This document shows, one piece after another, positions 55,546-63,385 of a DNA stretch of 64,000 nucleotides (positions are counted from its first letter, which is position 1; the number at the start of each line of letters is the position of its first letter). The DNA comes from Deltaproteobacteria bacterium. GTDB lineage: Bacteria; Desulfobacterota; Dissulfuribacteria; Dissulfuribacterales; QOAL01. Both the position numbers and the translations under genes were made by a program. The notes beneath the pieces were generated by a model. The model worked only from the letters and a program-made list of their open reading frames with translations, ran no database searches and was not told the DNA's origin. The stretch is taken from positions 22,797-86,796 of the forward strand of contig JAJRZR010000055.1 of the NCBI GenBank assembly GCA_024275145.1, written 5' to 3'.

Positions 55546-55950
55546 CTACTCACCTTCATGGCCGTTGCCTTCCGCCTTCGGGCCGGTCAGCCGATTATAA
55601 CCCTTTACTCCTATATGGCACGCCGTGCACCGTGTATTTGAGGCAAACGCAGTTTCTCCATCATGGCATGCGCCGCAATATTTACCTTCATAGAGGGACT
55701 TCATGGTAAAATCGGGATTCTGTTCAGCAGTACCCGCGGCCATTTCAAATGGATCATCATGACAGCTATCGCAGTCAAGGCCTTGCGCCAGATGAACCTT
55801 GTGCTCAAAGATCACTGCCTTGACAGGTTTTGTGAATATGATGGTTCCACCGCCCTCTTCTTCATCCTGAGCAAAGGCCTGGATAGATACGGCCAACATT
55901 CCAAAAACAACCAAAATTCCTATTATCTTGAATAGATAAGAACTTTTCAT
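55546..55950 (-). CDS. Triheme c-type cytochrome (c7/c3-like), periplasmic
   Basis: 134 residues with a signal peptide (about 1-28) and three CxxCH heme sites: Cys60-His64, Cys92-His96 and Cys108-His112. His50 and His53 in FEHKVHLAQ are likely distal ligands, as in c7-type proteins. It should shuttle electrons in the periplasm to or from the Fe-S and NrfD partners. It follows the Fe-S gene by 18 bp and is the second gene of that operon. Confidence 0.87.
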   Translation of the reverse strand: MKSSYLFKIIGILVVFGMLAVSIQAFAQDEEEGGGTIIFTKPVKAVIFEHKVHLAQGLDCDSCHDDPFEMAAGTAEQNPDFTMKSLYEGKYCGACHDGETAFASNTRCTACHIGVKGYNRLTGPKAEGNGHEGE

Positions 55951-55968
55951 CTGGTCCTCCCCTAAAAT

Positions 55969-56709
55969 TTAATCATTCATGTAAAATACACAGGGCTTGG
56001 CGCCGCATTCAGGCCTGAGCACCCAGACAATTTTATCCGGTTGGAAGACGAGCTTATAGACCTCGCTCTCCTTATCGGACAGGTCCCCGAAGATTCTCAC
56101 ATGGGCAGGACAGGCAGCCGCGCATGCAGTAAGTTTTTCTCCCTTGGAAAGACGTGTATCCCAGCAGAAATTACACTTATCTATTGCCCGTTTCTCTTCA
56201 TCAAAGTAGCGGGCATTATAGGGACAGGCGGCCATGCAGGTCTTGCATCCAATGCATTTGTCTATATTCATCATTACGATGCCGTTTTGGGGATCCTTGT
56301 AGGTGGCCTTTGTGGGGCATACCCTGACGCAAGGAGGATTCAGACAATGGTTACACAAGACTGGCATAAAAACCCTGAAGGGCTCTCCCTCGTCGGTAAT
56401 GACCTCTTTCTCAAGGATTGTAGTGCGGTAGCCATAATCCGGAACATGGTTGGTGAGCTTGCAGGCCTTCTTGCATCTTTCACAATCTATGCAGTGATTT
56501 TGAATAATCACCATGGAGTAATGGGGCTTATATTTGGTATGTCGGTAGCCCTCCATCTCCATTAGTGCCCTGGCCTCCTCGGGAAGCGGTACCACCGAAA
56601 GCACTGTTCCTCCGGCTAAAACACCCGTGATCTTGAGACCCAGTTTCAGAAAGGTTCTTCTTTCTTCATCGGTAATCTTGGCAGGTTTCTTGGACCGTTC
56701 TTCTTTCAC
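55969..56709 (-). CDS. Tat-exported 4x[4Fe-4S] ferredoxin-like subunit
   Basis: 246 residues. A Tat motif (ERRTFLKLG) and hydrophobic stretch precede four Cys groups: CIDCERCKKAC, CNHCLNPPCVRVCP, CIGCKTCMAACPY and CNFCWDTRL with CAAACP. Its own Tat signal sets it apart from PsrB and suggests it crosses the membrane without a molybdenum partner. It is divergent from the NrfD gene with a 495-bp gap. It most likely couples the NrfD quinone site to the cytochrome downstream. Confidence 0.87.
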   Translation of the reverse strand: MKEERSKKPAKITDEERRTFLKLGLKITGVLAGGTVLSVVPLPEEARALMEMEGYRHTKYKPHYSMVIIQNHCIDCERCKKACKLTNHVPDYGYRTTILEKEVITDEGEPFRVFMPVLCNHCLNPPCVRVCPTKATYKDPQNGIVMMNIDKCIGCKTCMAACPYNARYFDEEKRAIDKCNFCWDTRLSKGEKLTACAAACPAHVRIFGDLSDKESEVYKLVFQPDKIVWVLRPECGAKPCVFYMND

Positions 56710-57042
56710 TATCTTGTCCTCCTCTGGGGGGAATTCTTACGCACATGATGATTTTATAGACAATGGGGTAAATTAATCAAGCCTCATTCTAAAATCACTA
56801 GTGCTGCAGGTTCTTAGAGAAAAACATCCACACTTACTCAAACAGGCCACCATGGCTCGCGTTATTACACAGCGGCCCCTATCCTTATGGTTTCTGGCTC
56901 GCGCATGGCCAGACCTGTAAATGCTCAAGGGCATACAAATTGTGACACCCGCGATAGAAGCATTTCAAGGTAAAATTGACCACAAATTATATAACACCAA
57001 TTGCCGAATCGTTCACTAAAAAATTTACCATTCCATGGAAAT

Positions 57043-57073
57043 GTCTATTCCTACCAGCATGATAGGAATAGAC
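57043..57073. promoter_or_regulatory. Perfect inverted repeat in the divergent Fe-S/NrfD gap
   Basis: GTCTATTCCTA and TAGGAATAGAC are an 11-bp perfect inverted repeat with a 9-nt spacer, 130 bp upstream of nrfD. A 10-bp palindrome TTCCATGGAA lies just left of it. The 495-bp gap (56710-57204) holds no gene, so it is a strong candidate for shared control. Confidence 0.5.
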
Positions 57074-57119
57074 AGGGACATGGGGGTATACAGATTGGAA
57101 AAAAAATGTATCCTAATAC

Positions 57120-57148
57120 TTGACAATAATCATTTCCTATTTTATTGA
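57120..57148 (+). promoter_or_regulatory. Possible promoter of the NrfD gene
   Basis: TTGACA (57120-57125) is followed after 17 bp by TATTGA. The start codon lies 57 bp beyond. The surrounding sequence is AT-rich. The -10 is imperfect. Confidence 0.35.
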
Positions 57149-57204
57149 ATAAAAAGTAACGCAGCTATTTTTTAAGATCATGTTCAAAAGGAGGGTTCAA
57201 CAAA

Positions 57205-58398
57205 GTGGCTCAACCAGATGTTACATCCGTTTCAGTAGGGAAGGCACTACCCGTATCGGTCTCGAAGACCTACAATGCGGCGATTGCCTTGTTCGGTTTT
57301 TTAACAGCAGTGGGGCTGGCCTTTGGTATCCATGCCATGTTTATAGGCCATGAAGCGGCCTATAACTGCACCAGAGAGATACCATGGGGCCTGCTGATCG
57401 CCACCTATGTATTCTTCGTGGTGACGTCCACAGGCCTTTGTCTCGTCTCTTCCATAGGGCACGTCTTTGGATATAAGGCATTTGAGCCCATTGCCAAAAG
57501 GAGCGTTTTCCTTGCCATCGTCACTATCGTAGCCGGATTTATGGTCATTGGCTTCGAGATTGAAAATCCGTGGCGCATGGCCATATACAACGTAATTTCT
57601 CCCAACCTGACCTCAAATATCTGGTGGATGGGGACACTTTACGGCATATATCTGTTCTTCATGCTTATAGAGTTTGCATTGCTCCAGATGGGACGTCACG
57701 GGCAAGCGGCCATGGCCGGGCTCGGTGGCGTTATTGCTGGTGTCGCGGCCCACAGTAACCTTGGGGCGGTCTTTGGGCTTCTCTCATCAAGGGAATTCTG
57801 GCATGGTCCTTATATGCCGATCTACTTCATCACATCGGCCATGATGTCTGGTTGTGCAGCGATTCTGTTCTTTACCTGGATTGCCTATAAGGCAAACGGG
57901 TGGCAGATGAGCGAAAAGATGAAGAATTCCCTGTCCGCCACGGGTAAACTCGGTGCCCTGCTCATGGCCATATTGATGTTCTTTACTACCTGGAAGGTCC
58001 TTTCCGGTATCGCAGGTCATCCTCCGGGAAAATATGAGGCGATGTTGGCCCTTATTCAGGGTCCATATGCAGTGAATTTTTGGGTTGGAGAGATCCTGAT
58101 GGGAATGGTATTACCCTTTATAATTATCCTTGGGGTTAAGGCCAAGAATATAAACGCCATGTTCGTGGCCGGTACGCTTTCCGTGATCGGTATATTCTTC
58201 ATGAGATATGACCTGGTCCTGGTGGGACAAATAGTGCCGGTTTTCCATGAATATGGTGTCCTGGACTTCCCCAAGTATCTGTCCTACTTCCCGAGCCTAC
58301 ATGAAATAATGGTAGTGGTAGGAGGTTTGAGCTTTGCCGCCATGGGCTTCCTTATAGGAGAAAAGCTCTTAAGAGGCCATGTTTCAGAAGGCCATTGA
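57205..58398 (+). CDS. nrfD: NrfD/PsrC-family integral membrane quinone-interacting subunit
   Basis: 397 residues with about ten membrane helices, among them FFVVTSTGLCLVSSIGHVFG and LIGEKLLRGH at the end. NrfD proteins bind menaquinone and exchange electrons with a periplasmic Fe-S protein. A GTG start has AAGGAGG 10 bases upstream. It is the only membrane subunit of this type in the window, divergent from the Fe-S/cytochrome operon. It could anchor that pair, or the distant psrAB. Confidence 0.9.
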   Translation: MAQPDVTSVSVGKALPVSVSKTYNAAIALFGFLTAVGLAFGIHAMFIGHEAAYNCTREIPWGLLIATYVFFVVTSTGLCLVSSIGHVFGYKAFEPIAKRSVFLAIVTIVAGFMVIGFEIENPWRMAIYNVISPNLTSNIWWMGTLYGIYLFFMLIEFALLQMGRHGQAAMAGLGGVIAGVAAHSNLGAVFGLLSSREFWHGPYMPIYFITSAMMSGCAAILFFTWIAYKANGWQMSEKMKNSLSATGKLGALLMAILMFFTTWKVLSGIAGHPPGKYEAMLALIQGPYAVNFWVGEILMGMVLPFIIILGVKAKNINAMFVAGTLSVIGIFFMRYDLVLVGQIVPVFHEYGVLDFPKYLSYFPSLHEIMVVVGGLSFAAMGFLIGEKLLRGHVSEGH

Positions 58399-58492
58399 TC
58401 ATGCTCCAATCTTGTGGATGGGCTTGATGCATGGTGTGTTGCATCTTGCCCGATGAGCAACCTATCCAGAACAACCTGACGTAAACGTACAA

Positions 58493-58519
58493 TTGCCCGC
58501 CCCTGACTGGGGCGGGCAA
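58493..58519. terminator. Strong hairpin after the NrfD gene
   Basis: A perfect 11-bp GC-rich stem (TTGCCCGCCCC with GGGGCGGGCAA) surrounds a 5-nt loop, 95 bp after the nrfD stop. The following sequence lacks a long T-tract. It separates nrfD from the MerR-like gene. Confidence 0.6.
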
Positions 58520-58598
58520 GATTCTGTAATGTAACACCGTAATTTGCCAGTATAAAATTTGTCACTATAATATATCCTGCAAGCCCTAAAAGGAAACC

Positions 58599-59006
58599 AT
58601 GCCCAAAAAAGCGGTAGCCACAAAATCTGGAGCAAAAACACGTCTTTCGAGACCAGGTCCCAAGGTCCCAGTTTACCCGATTGGCGTGGCCGCCCGTTTA
58701 CTGGATGTCCATCCGAGGACATTGAGACTCTACGAGGCTGAAGGCCTTGTCAGGCCTCAGTACAAGGGCTCAAGAAGGCTTTACTCCCAAAGTGATATCC
58801 AATGGATTTCCTGCCTTCGTTCCATGATACATGACGAAGGTATAAGTATCCCTGGCCTCAAACGGCTGCTGGCACTGATACCGTGCTGGGAAATCAACGG
58901 TTGTCCCGAGGAAGTCTACAAAAACTGCGACGCCAGGATGGAAGTACAACAGGAAGGTACCACTAGATACTGCAAGAAATGTGGAGAGCCCTTTTCTTCC
59001 TCCTAG
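58599..59006 (+). CDS. MerR-family regulator with C-terminal Cys cluster
   Basis: 135 residues. A MerR helix-turn-helix (VYPIGVAARLLDVHPRTLRLYEAEGL, about 25-50) and wing are followed by a short helix and a C-terminal group of Cys96, Cys102, Cys110, Cys125 and Cys128, arranged as CWEINGC, then NC, then CKKC. The CWE part recalls two-CW-type metal or Fe-S modules common in deltaproteobacterial regulators. It probably reports metal or redox state. Its nearest likely targets are the nrfD and Fe-S genes. Confidence 0.8.
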   Translation: MPKKAVATKSGAKTRLSRPGPKVPVYPIGVAARLLDVHPRTLRLYEAEGLVRPQYKGSRRLYSQSDIQWISCLRSMIHDEGISIPGLKRLLALIPCWEINGCPEEVYKNCDARMEVQQEGTTRYCKKCGEPFSSS

Positions 59007-59020
59007 GGCTTCTAGCCTAA

Positions 59021-59080
59021 GCCCTTCATGCGGTCCGTACCCTTGACGCCCCGAGGGCCGGATGTATTTTCACGGTAAAT
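59021..59080 (+). repeat. Dispersed intergenic repeat, copy B
   Basis: GCCCTTCATGCGGTCCGTAC, then CCTTGACGCC, then GATGTATTTTCACGGTAAAT. It fills the gap between the MerR gene and the sigma-54 regulator and supplies the last codons and the TGA stop of the latter. Confidence 0.75.
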
Positions 59081-61112
59081 CTTCCCGACGAATCTTATAT
59101 CTTTTGACCTTTCTCCTCAGCGTATCCTTTGAGATACCCAATTCGCGGCAGGTGGCCATCTTTTTCCAATTATTGCGGATCAAGGCCCGGGTAATGGCCT
59201 CCTTTTCCAGTTCATCAAGGGTAAGGGGCCTGTCAAAACCGATCATTGGGACAACGGATCTGTTTCTTACAGAAGAAAAGGGCTCCGGTAGGTGTTCAGT
59301 CTCTATGAGACCTCCGTGGCAAAGGATGAAGGCGTATTCGATGATATTCTCCAACTCTCTGATGTTACCGGGGAAATCATGCTTAAGAAGCATCGATAGT
59401 GCCTGCTCCGAAATTCCTGAGATATCCTTTCCCTTTTCAGCGTTGAACTTGCCAATAAAATGCTCTATGAGCAGCGGGATGTCCTCCGGCCTTTCCCTTA
59501 AAGGGGGCAGATGGATCTGGACGACATTTAAACGATAGTAGAGATCTTCCCTGAAGCTTCCTTCCTGGACCAATTCCATAAGGTCCCTGTTAGTGGCGGC
59601 CAGTATACGCACATCAGCGGTGACAGGGCGGTTGGACCCAAGGGGTTCGTAGGTCTTCGATTGAAGCACCCTGAGGAGTTTTACCTGGAGAGCAGGGGAG
59701 ATATCGCCTATTTCATCCAGAAAAATGGTTCCTTTCTCCGCGGCCGCGAATCTTCCAGGCCTGTCGTGTTTCGCATCGGTGAAGGCCCCGGCCTTGTAAC
59801 CAAAAAGCTCTGATTCGAGCAGGGTATCCGGCAATGCCCCACAATTCACCGCCACAAAGGGTCCTCTTTTCCGCCTGCTGAAATCATGCACTGCCCTGGC
59901 CACCAATTCTTTACCTGTCCCACTTTCACCAAGGATCAAAACATTGCTATCACTAAGTGAGATCTCTGGCAGAATATCAAAGATCTTCTGCATCTGTGGG
60001 TTCTTGCTGATGATATCACCGAAGGTAAACTGGCCGGGAAGCCGCTTCCTAAGGGATTCCATCTCCCTCAAATCCCTGAAGGTTTCCACCCCGCCGATGA
60101 CGTTCCCCACGTTATCGACCAATGGAGCGGTGCTTATACTGATCGGGATATTGGTGCCATCATGCCTCCTTATAGTTACCCTCCGGTTGGCAAGAGACTG
60201 GCCCATTCGCATACTTTGGGCCAAGGCGCATGAAGGCCCACAAATATCCACGCGAAAAACCTCCCGGCATGTCATGCCAAGGGCCTTTTCAGCAGGTACA
60301 CCCGTGATTTTTTCTGCGGCCTTGTTAAAACTCGTAATGCGCCAATGACGATCCACCGTGAAGACACCATCTGCGATACTGTCAAGTATCAGATCCCTTT
60401 CCATCTCCATGGTGGCAAGCCTGAAGGTCTCTACCCCACCCACAGGCATATCCCCAGGCCCAACAAGAGGCGAGGCGCTGACGATTACCGGGATCATCCC
60501 TCCGTTCTTTTTGGTTACGAAGGCCTTCCTGTCCTCAACAGCCCTTTGCTCGTCGATGGCCATGACCAATGCTTCACCGCATAGGCCTTCACCAAACAGT
60601 TCCGTACAGGGCCTCCCCATCACTTCCTCCCTTCCAAATCCCGTGATTTTTTCTGCGCTCTTGTTGAAACCTGTAACACGCCATTGTCGGTCAACCGTCA
60701 TTATACCCTCGGCCAAGCTATCGAATATGGCGGAAAACGGGGAGAGGTCATGATCACAGTTGATCGAGACAAACGACCATTCTATCAGGCCTTTCGGGCC
60801 CATGCAGGGCACCGCTGTTACCAGGACGATCTTGTCCCTGGGCTCAGGCAAGCCAGGAAGGTATATAGGAAGGTTCAAGACACTATGCCCATGTGCCAAG
60901 ACCTCCTGGAAATCAAGCAGTTCTTCCAGGGGGGTATTCCTTAAGGCTTCTTTCCAATCTATACCTATGACCCTGTCTGCATCGAGACCAGTAATTATTC
61001 CTGCCCACTCGTTAAAGGTCTTTATGCACCATCTGTCATCCAACAACAAGGTCACATGGCAGGGATCTCTTGCCTTTACTTTCCCATTGCGGGAAACTCG
61101 CTTCTTTCCCAT
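59070..61112 (-). CDS. Multi-PAS sigma-54-dependent transcriptional activator
   Basis: About 680 residues. Two clearly repeated PAS domains (VDRQWRVTGFNKSAEKITG and VDRHWRITSFNKAAEKITG, near 130 and 245) and a more divergent one at the N-terminus are followed by an AAA+ domain with GESGTGKE, Walker B GTIFLDEIGD and the sigma-54 loop as GAFTDA rather than GAFTGA, then a Fis-type helix-turn-helix (CRELGISKDTLRRKVKRYK). PAS domains carry Cys residues (for example CREVFRVDICGPSC), so redox or metal sensing is possible. The gene lies beside the nrfD cluster. ATG at 61112; TTG at 61115 also in frame. Confidence 0.87.
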   Translation of the reverse strand: MGKKRVSRNGKVKARDPCHVTLLLDDRWCIKTFNEWAGIITGLDADRVIGIDWKEALRNTPLEELLDFQEVLAHGHSVLNLPIYLPGLPEPRDKIVLVTAVPCMGPKGLIEWSFVSINCDHDLSPFSAIFDSLAEGIMTVDRQWRVTGFNKSAEKITGFGREEVMGRPCTELFGEGLCGEALVMAIDEQRAVEDRKAFVTKKNGGMIPVIVSASPLVGPGDMPVGGVETFRLATMEMERDLILDSIADGVFTVDRHWRITSFNKAAEKITGVPAEKALGMTCREVFRVDICGPSCALAQSMRMGQSLANRRVTIRRHDGTNIPISISTAPLVDNVGNVIGGVETFRDLREMESLRKRLPGQFTFGDIISKNPQMQKIFDILPEISLSDSNVLILGESGTGKELVARAVHDFSRRKRGPFVAVNCGALPDTLLESELFGYKAGAFTDAKHDRPGRFAAAEKGTIFLDEIGDISPALQVKLLRVLQSKTYEPLGSNRPVTADVRILAATNRDLMELVQEGSFREDLYYRLNVVQIHLPPLRERPEDIPLLIEHFIGKFNAEKGKDISGISEQALSMLLKHDFPGNIRELENIIEYAFILCHGGLIETEHLPEPFSSVRNRSVVPMIGFDRPLTLDELEKEAITRALIRNNWKKMATCRELGISKDTLRRKVKRYKIRREDLP

Positions 61113-61243
61113 CAAACTTTTATGCGGCCATTACACCGGGGCCGGTCGCGCCCATGAGGGCATAAAAAATCCAGGCATGCGTTAATATCGTTCATGACGC
61201 GCCATCATAATTGCAACCTTTATCGAGACATACCGAAAGTGAA

Positions 61244-61275
61244 AAAACATAGCCTGAGCCGGCAAGATGCTCAGG
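61244..61275 (-). terminator. Rho-independent terminator of the unknown gene at 61285
   Basis: On the minus strand an 8-bp stem (GCCTGAGC with GCTCAGGC, 8-nt loop) is followed by TATGTTTTTTC. It starts 10 bp after the stop of the gene at 61285-62094. It separates that gene from the sigma-54 regulator. Confidence 0.75.
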
Positions 61276-61284
61276 CGCAAATAA

Positions 61285-62094
61285 TTACAGCCAGGTATGC
61301 CAATCTTGCTTCCCTTCTCCACACATCTCCACGAGTTTGTGCAATATAATGGATTCAATCTTTCTTTTACTTTCAATAAGATCTCGATTTGACGCCAGCC
61401 CATGGCATGAAAGACGGACCTCGGTCTGATCAACTGTTCTGGTTGAAGCGGCGGTTTTGAGAATAAGAGACACAGGGCTAAGGTGTCCTACCCAGAACCG
61501 TTCACTACACCAGATTTCAGGGCAAACCATCTCGATTTCCTCTGAATAGGTCCTATAACCAAGGACGGGGGCCCTGCACAGCACATGGCCCTGCATATCG
61601 AATGTGTCTAGCAGGATTTCGTCCAGGCCATTCCATACCTCTTCCTTGTTACCATAAACCACGACGCCAGGGTCCATGGAATCGAAGATCCGCCGTGCCT
61701 CCTGCTCTATTTTTTCCCCGTATACAGAACGTCCGTCATAGTTCCAGACACTCCATTCATAGAGCTTCAACAACAGGCCAAGAGCAACCTCAGCCTTGGG
61801 ACGTACAACACTCTTTGCGAACAATATTTCCGCAAGGGCCGTGATAGCGTTTGCCATCGTATCCGGGATATAATCCTTTAAGATCTCTTCATCATATGGA
61901 TTGCCTTTTGAATCAAGGCCCTCTTCAGAGGCAATCCTGGCAAGAATCCTGGTCAACATTCCTTGGCCGATCCTCATCCAGGATGCGTCATCATGTCGGG
62001 CCGCTGCCTGGATCTCTCGCATGAGAGACAGTGCCCAGGAATCCCTGGGGTCTGTCATATTGGAGATTTTTGCTTCAACTATTGCGGCGTCCAT
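61285..62094 (-). CDS. Protein of unknown function
   Basis: 269 residues, acidic and mostly helical, no signal peptide, no membrane helix. Recurrent Asp-rich segments and one FDMQGHVLCRAPVLGYRTYSEEI stretch stand out, with scattered Cys. No family was recognised. It has its own terminator, and its upstream gap contains only repeat fragments. It lies between two respiratory regions and may belong to them, but there is no direct evidence. Confidence 0.65.
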   Translation of the reverse strand: MDAAIVEAKISNMTDPRDSWALSLMREIQAAARHDDASWMRIGQGMLTRILARIASEEGLDSKGNPYDEEILKDYIPDTMANAITALAEILFAKSVVRPKAEVALGLLLKLYEWSVWNYDGRSVYGEKIEQEARRIFDSMDPGVVVYGNKEEVWNGLDEILLDTFDMQGHVLCRAPVLGYRTYSEEIEMVCPEIWCSERFWVGHLSPVSLILKTAASTRTVDQTEVRLSCHGLASNRDLIESKRKIESIILHKLVEMCGEGKQDWHTWL

Positions 62095-62284
62095 CTATAA
62101 AATTTACCATCAATTTCCATGACGACCCGTGTTTTCGCACCACCTCAGATATCATAAAAGCTTACATGCAGCCCGTACTACCTTAAGGTGCCCATGTCAT
62201 GAAAATACTGCCTAAGGGCAAGGCATACTTTCATAAATAAATTTATATTTTAATCCCATATGCATTGCTTCTGCAAACCCCAAA

Positions 62285-62326
62285 CAAAAAAAGGCCTAGC
62301 CCCTGAATTCAAGGGTTAGACCTTTT
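62285..62326 (-). terminator. Rho-independent terminator of the tetraheme cytochrome gene
   Basis: On the minus strand a 12-bp stem with one mismatch and one G-U pair (AAGGTCTAACCC with GGGCTAGGCCTT) is followed by a run of seven T. It lies 26 bp after the cytochrome stop codon. Confidence 0.8.
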
Positions 62327-62351
62327 AGCATTCAACCAGTTCAGGTTAAGG

Positions 62352-62723
62352 TTATTTTTTATGGCAACCGCTACACCTAGTTGGCCCCTTCTTTTCATGC
62401 TTGTGGCAGCCCTTGCACCTCTTGTGGAAAACCTTCATGGGCTTGTTCAGCGACTTGTTGGGTAAGCTCTTGTTATGGCAATCATCGCATTTCTTGATCT
62501 GCTGGCCCTTTTCATATGGAAGCTGTTTCCCATCCGGCCCCATCCTGTGATGACAAACGCCGCATTTCAACGTGGCCTGGTGTTTCCAGTGTGGGAAGTG
62601 AACATTCCCCTTCCTTGCCTTGAGAACGACTACCTCCGGGCCCTGACCAGCAAATGCTAGGCCAGCGGTTAGCAGGGCAAACATCATCGCGACCACTAGA
62701 GAAGCTATCTTTTTGCTCTTCAT
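62352..62723 (-). CDS. Tetraheme cytochrome c3-like protein, periplasmic
   Basis: 123 residues from the ATG at 62723, which has AGGAGG upstream (the frame is open to 62762). A signal peptide (about 1-26) is followed by four CxxCH sites: Cys54-His58, Cys79-His83, Cys103-His107 and Cys117-His121, with spare His residues (VHFPHWKH) for the distal ligands. It is a c3-type periplasmic electron carrier, typical of sulfate and sulfur reducers. Monocistronic, with its own terminator. Confidence 0.9.
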   Translation of the reverse strand: MKSKKIASLVVAMMFALLTAGLAFAGQGPEVVVLKARKGNVHFPHWKHQATLKCGVCHHRMGPDGKQLPYEKGQQIKKCDDCHNKSLPNKSLNKPMKVFHKRCKGCHKHEKKGPTRCSGCHKK

Positions 62724-63095
62724 TCCTAATCTTCCTCCTTTTTCAAATGAATAATGATTCAATCATCAGTCTTCTACTGAAGTTTGTGCATTTTGTCAAT
62801 ATCAAAAAAAATTCTTTCACAAGACTGCTTCATTACCATTAACTGCCCGGTGATACTGGTTTTTTTTAATGAAAAAGCACCTCGAGCATCTTAAAAGTCC
62901 TTTACAAGATTCCTTAAAAATTGGTATGATCCACGCTCAACGTGAGGGCTGTTTAGGTTTCTCATTTCCAGGTTAATAATTTCTCAAACGGCACATGGAA
63001 TGCCTGGGCCCTGCCTACCCAGACCGCTGGTGAGACATAAGGGGGTTCTGGCATTCAGGATAGGTATTCCAGGTCGGATTATTTGGAGGCATATT
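62724..63095. other. Divergent gap between cytochrome and zinc-ribbon genes
   Basis: No gene in 372 bp. It contains AT-rich sequence near 62790-62880 that may hold the cytochrome promoter, and the plus-strand promoter at 62901-62930. No long inverted repeat was found. Confidence 0.4.
62901..62930 (+). promoter_or_regulatory. Sigma-70-like promoter of the zinc-ribbon gene
   Basis: TTTACA (62901-62906) and TATGAT (62925-62930) with an 18-bp spacer are the best matching promoter in the window. Transcription would start near 62937, giving a leader of about 160 nt before the GTG at 63096. Confidence 0.5.
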
Positions 63096-63311
63096 GTGAA
63101 AATAACGTTCGATCCAGACATATCGGCCGACATAAGGCCATCAATCGAAGAGGTCATAAAGGAATCCATCACGGCGCCGTGTTCCTGTGGAAGTGACGAG
63201 ATTTATGTCTCTCTTCAGGCCAACAATAATATTGACGTAAAGTGTTTCGATTGCGGTACAAGTTTTTTTGAACTGGAAATCGAGGTGGAAGAAGAGGTCA
63301 CAGAGGAATAA
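63096..63311 (+). CDS. Small zinc-ribbon-like protein
   Basis: 71 residues from a GTG with GGAGG 6 bases upstream; the longer frame from 63000 lacks such a site. It has CSCG and CFDCG pairs (about residues 28-53) that likely bind zinc, and an acidic C-terminal tail (EEEVTEE). No family name can be given. It lies just upstream of the inositol phosphate synthase gene, 74 bp apart, probably in one transcript. Confidence 0.6.
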   Translation: MKITFDPDISADIRPSIEEVIKESITAPCSCGSDEIYVSLQANNNIDVKCFDCGTSFFELEIEVEEEVTEE

Positions 63312-63385
63312 AAACATAGAGAGTCCTTCTTTCCGGCCACCCCTATAAAAACAAAAAGTTCCAGAAATGGGAGGAGATATTAGGA

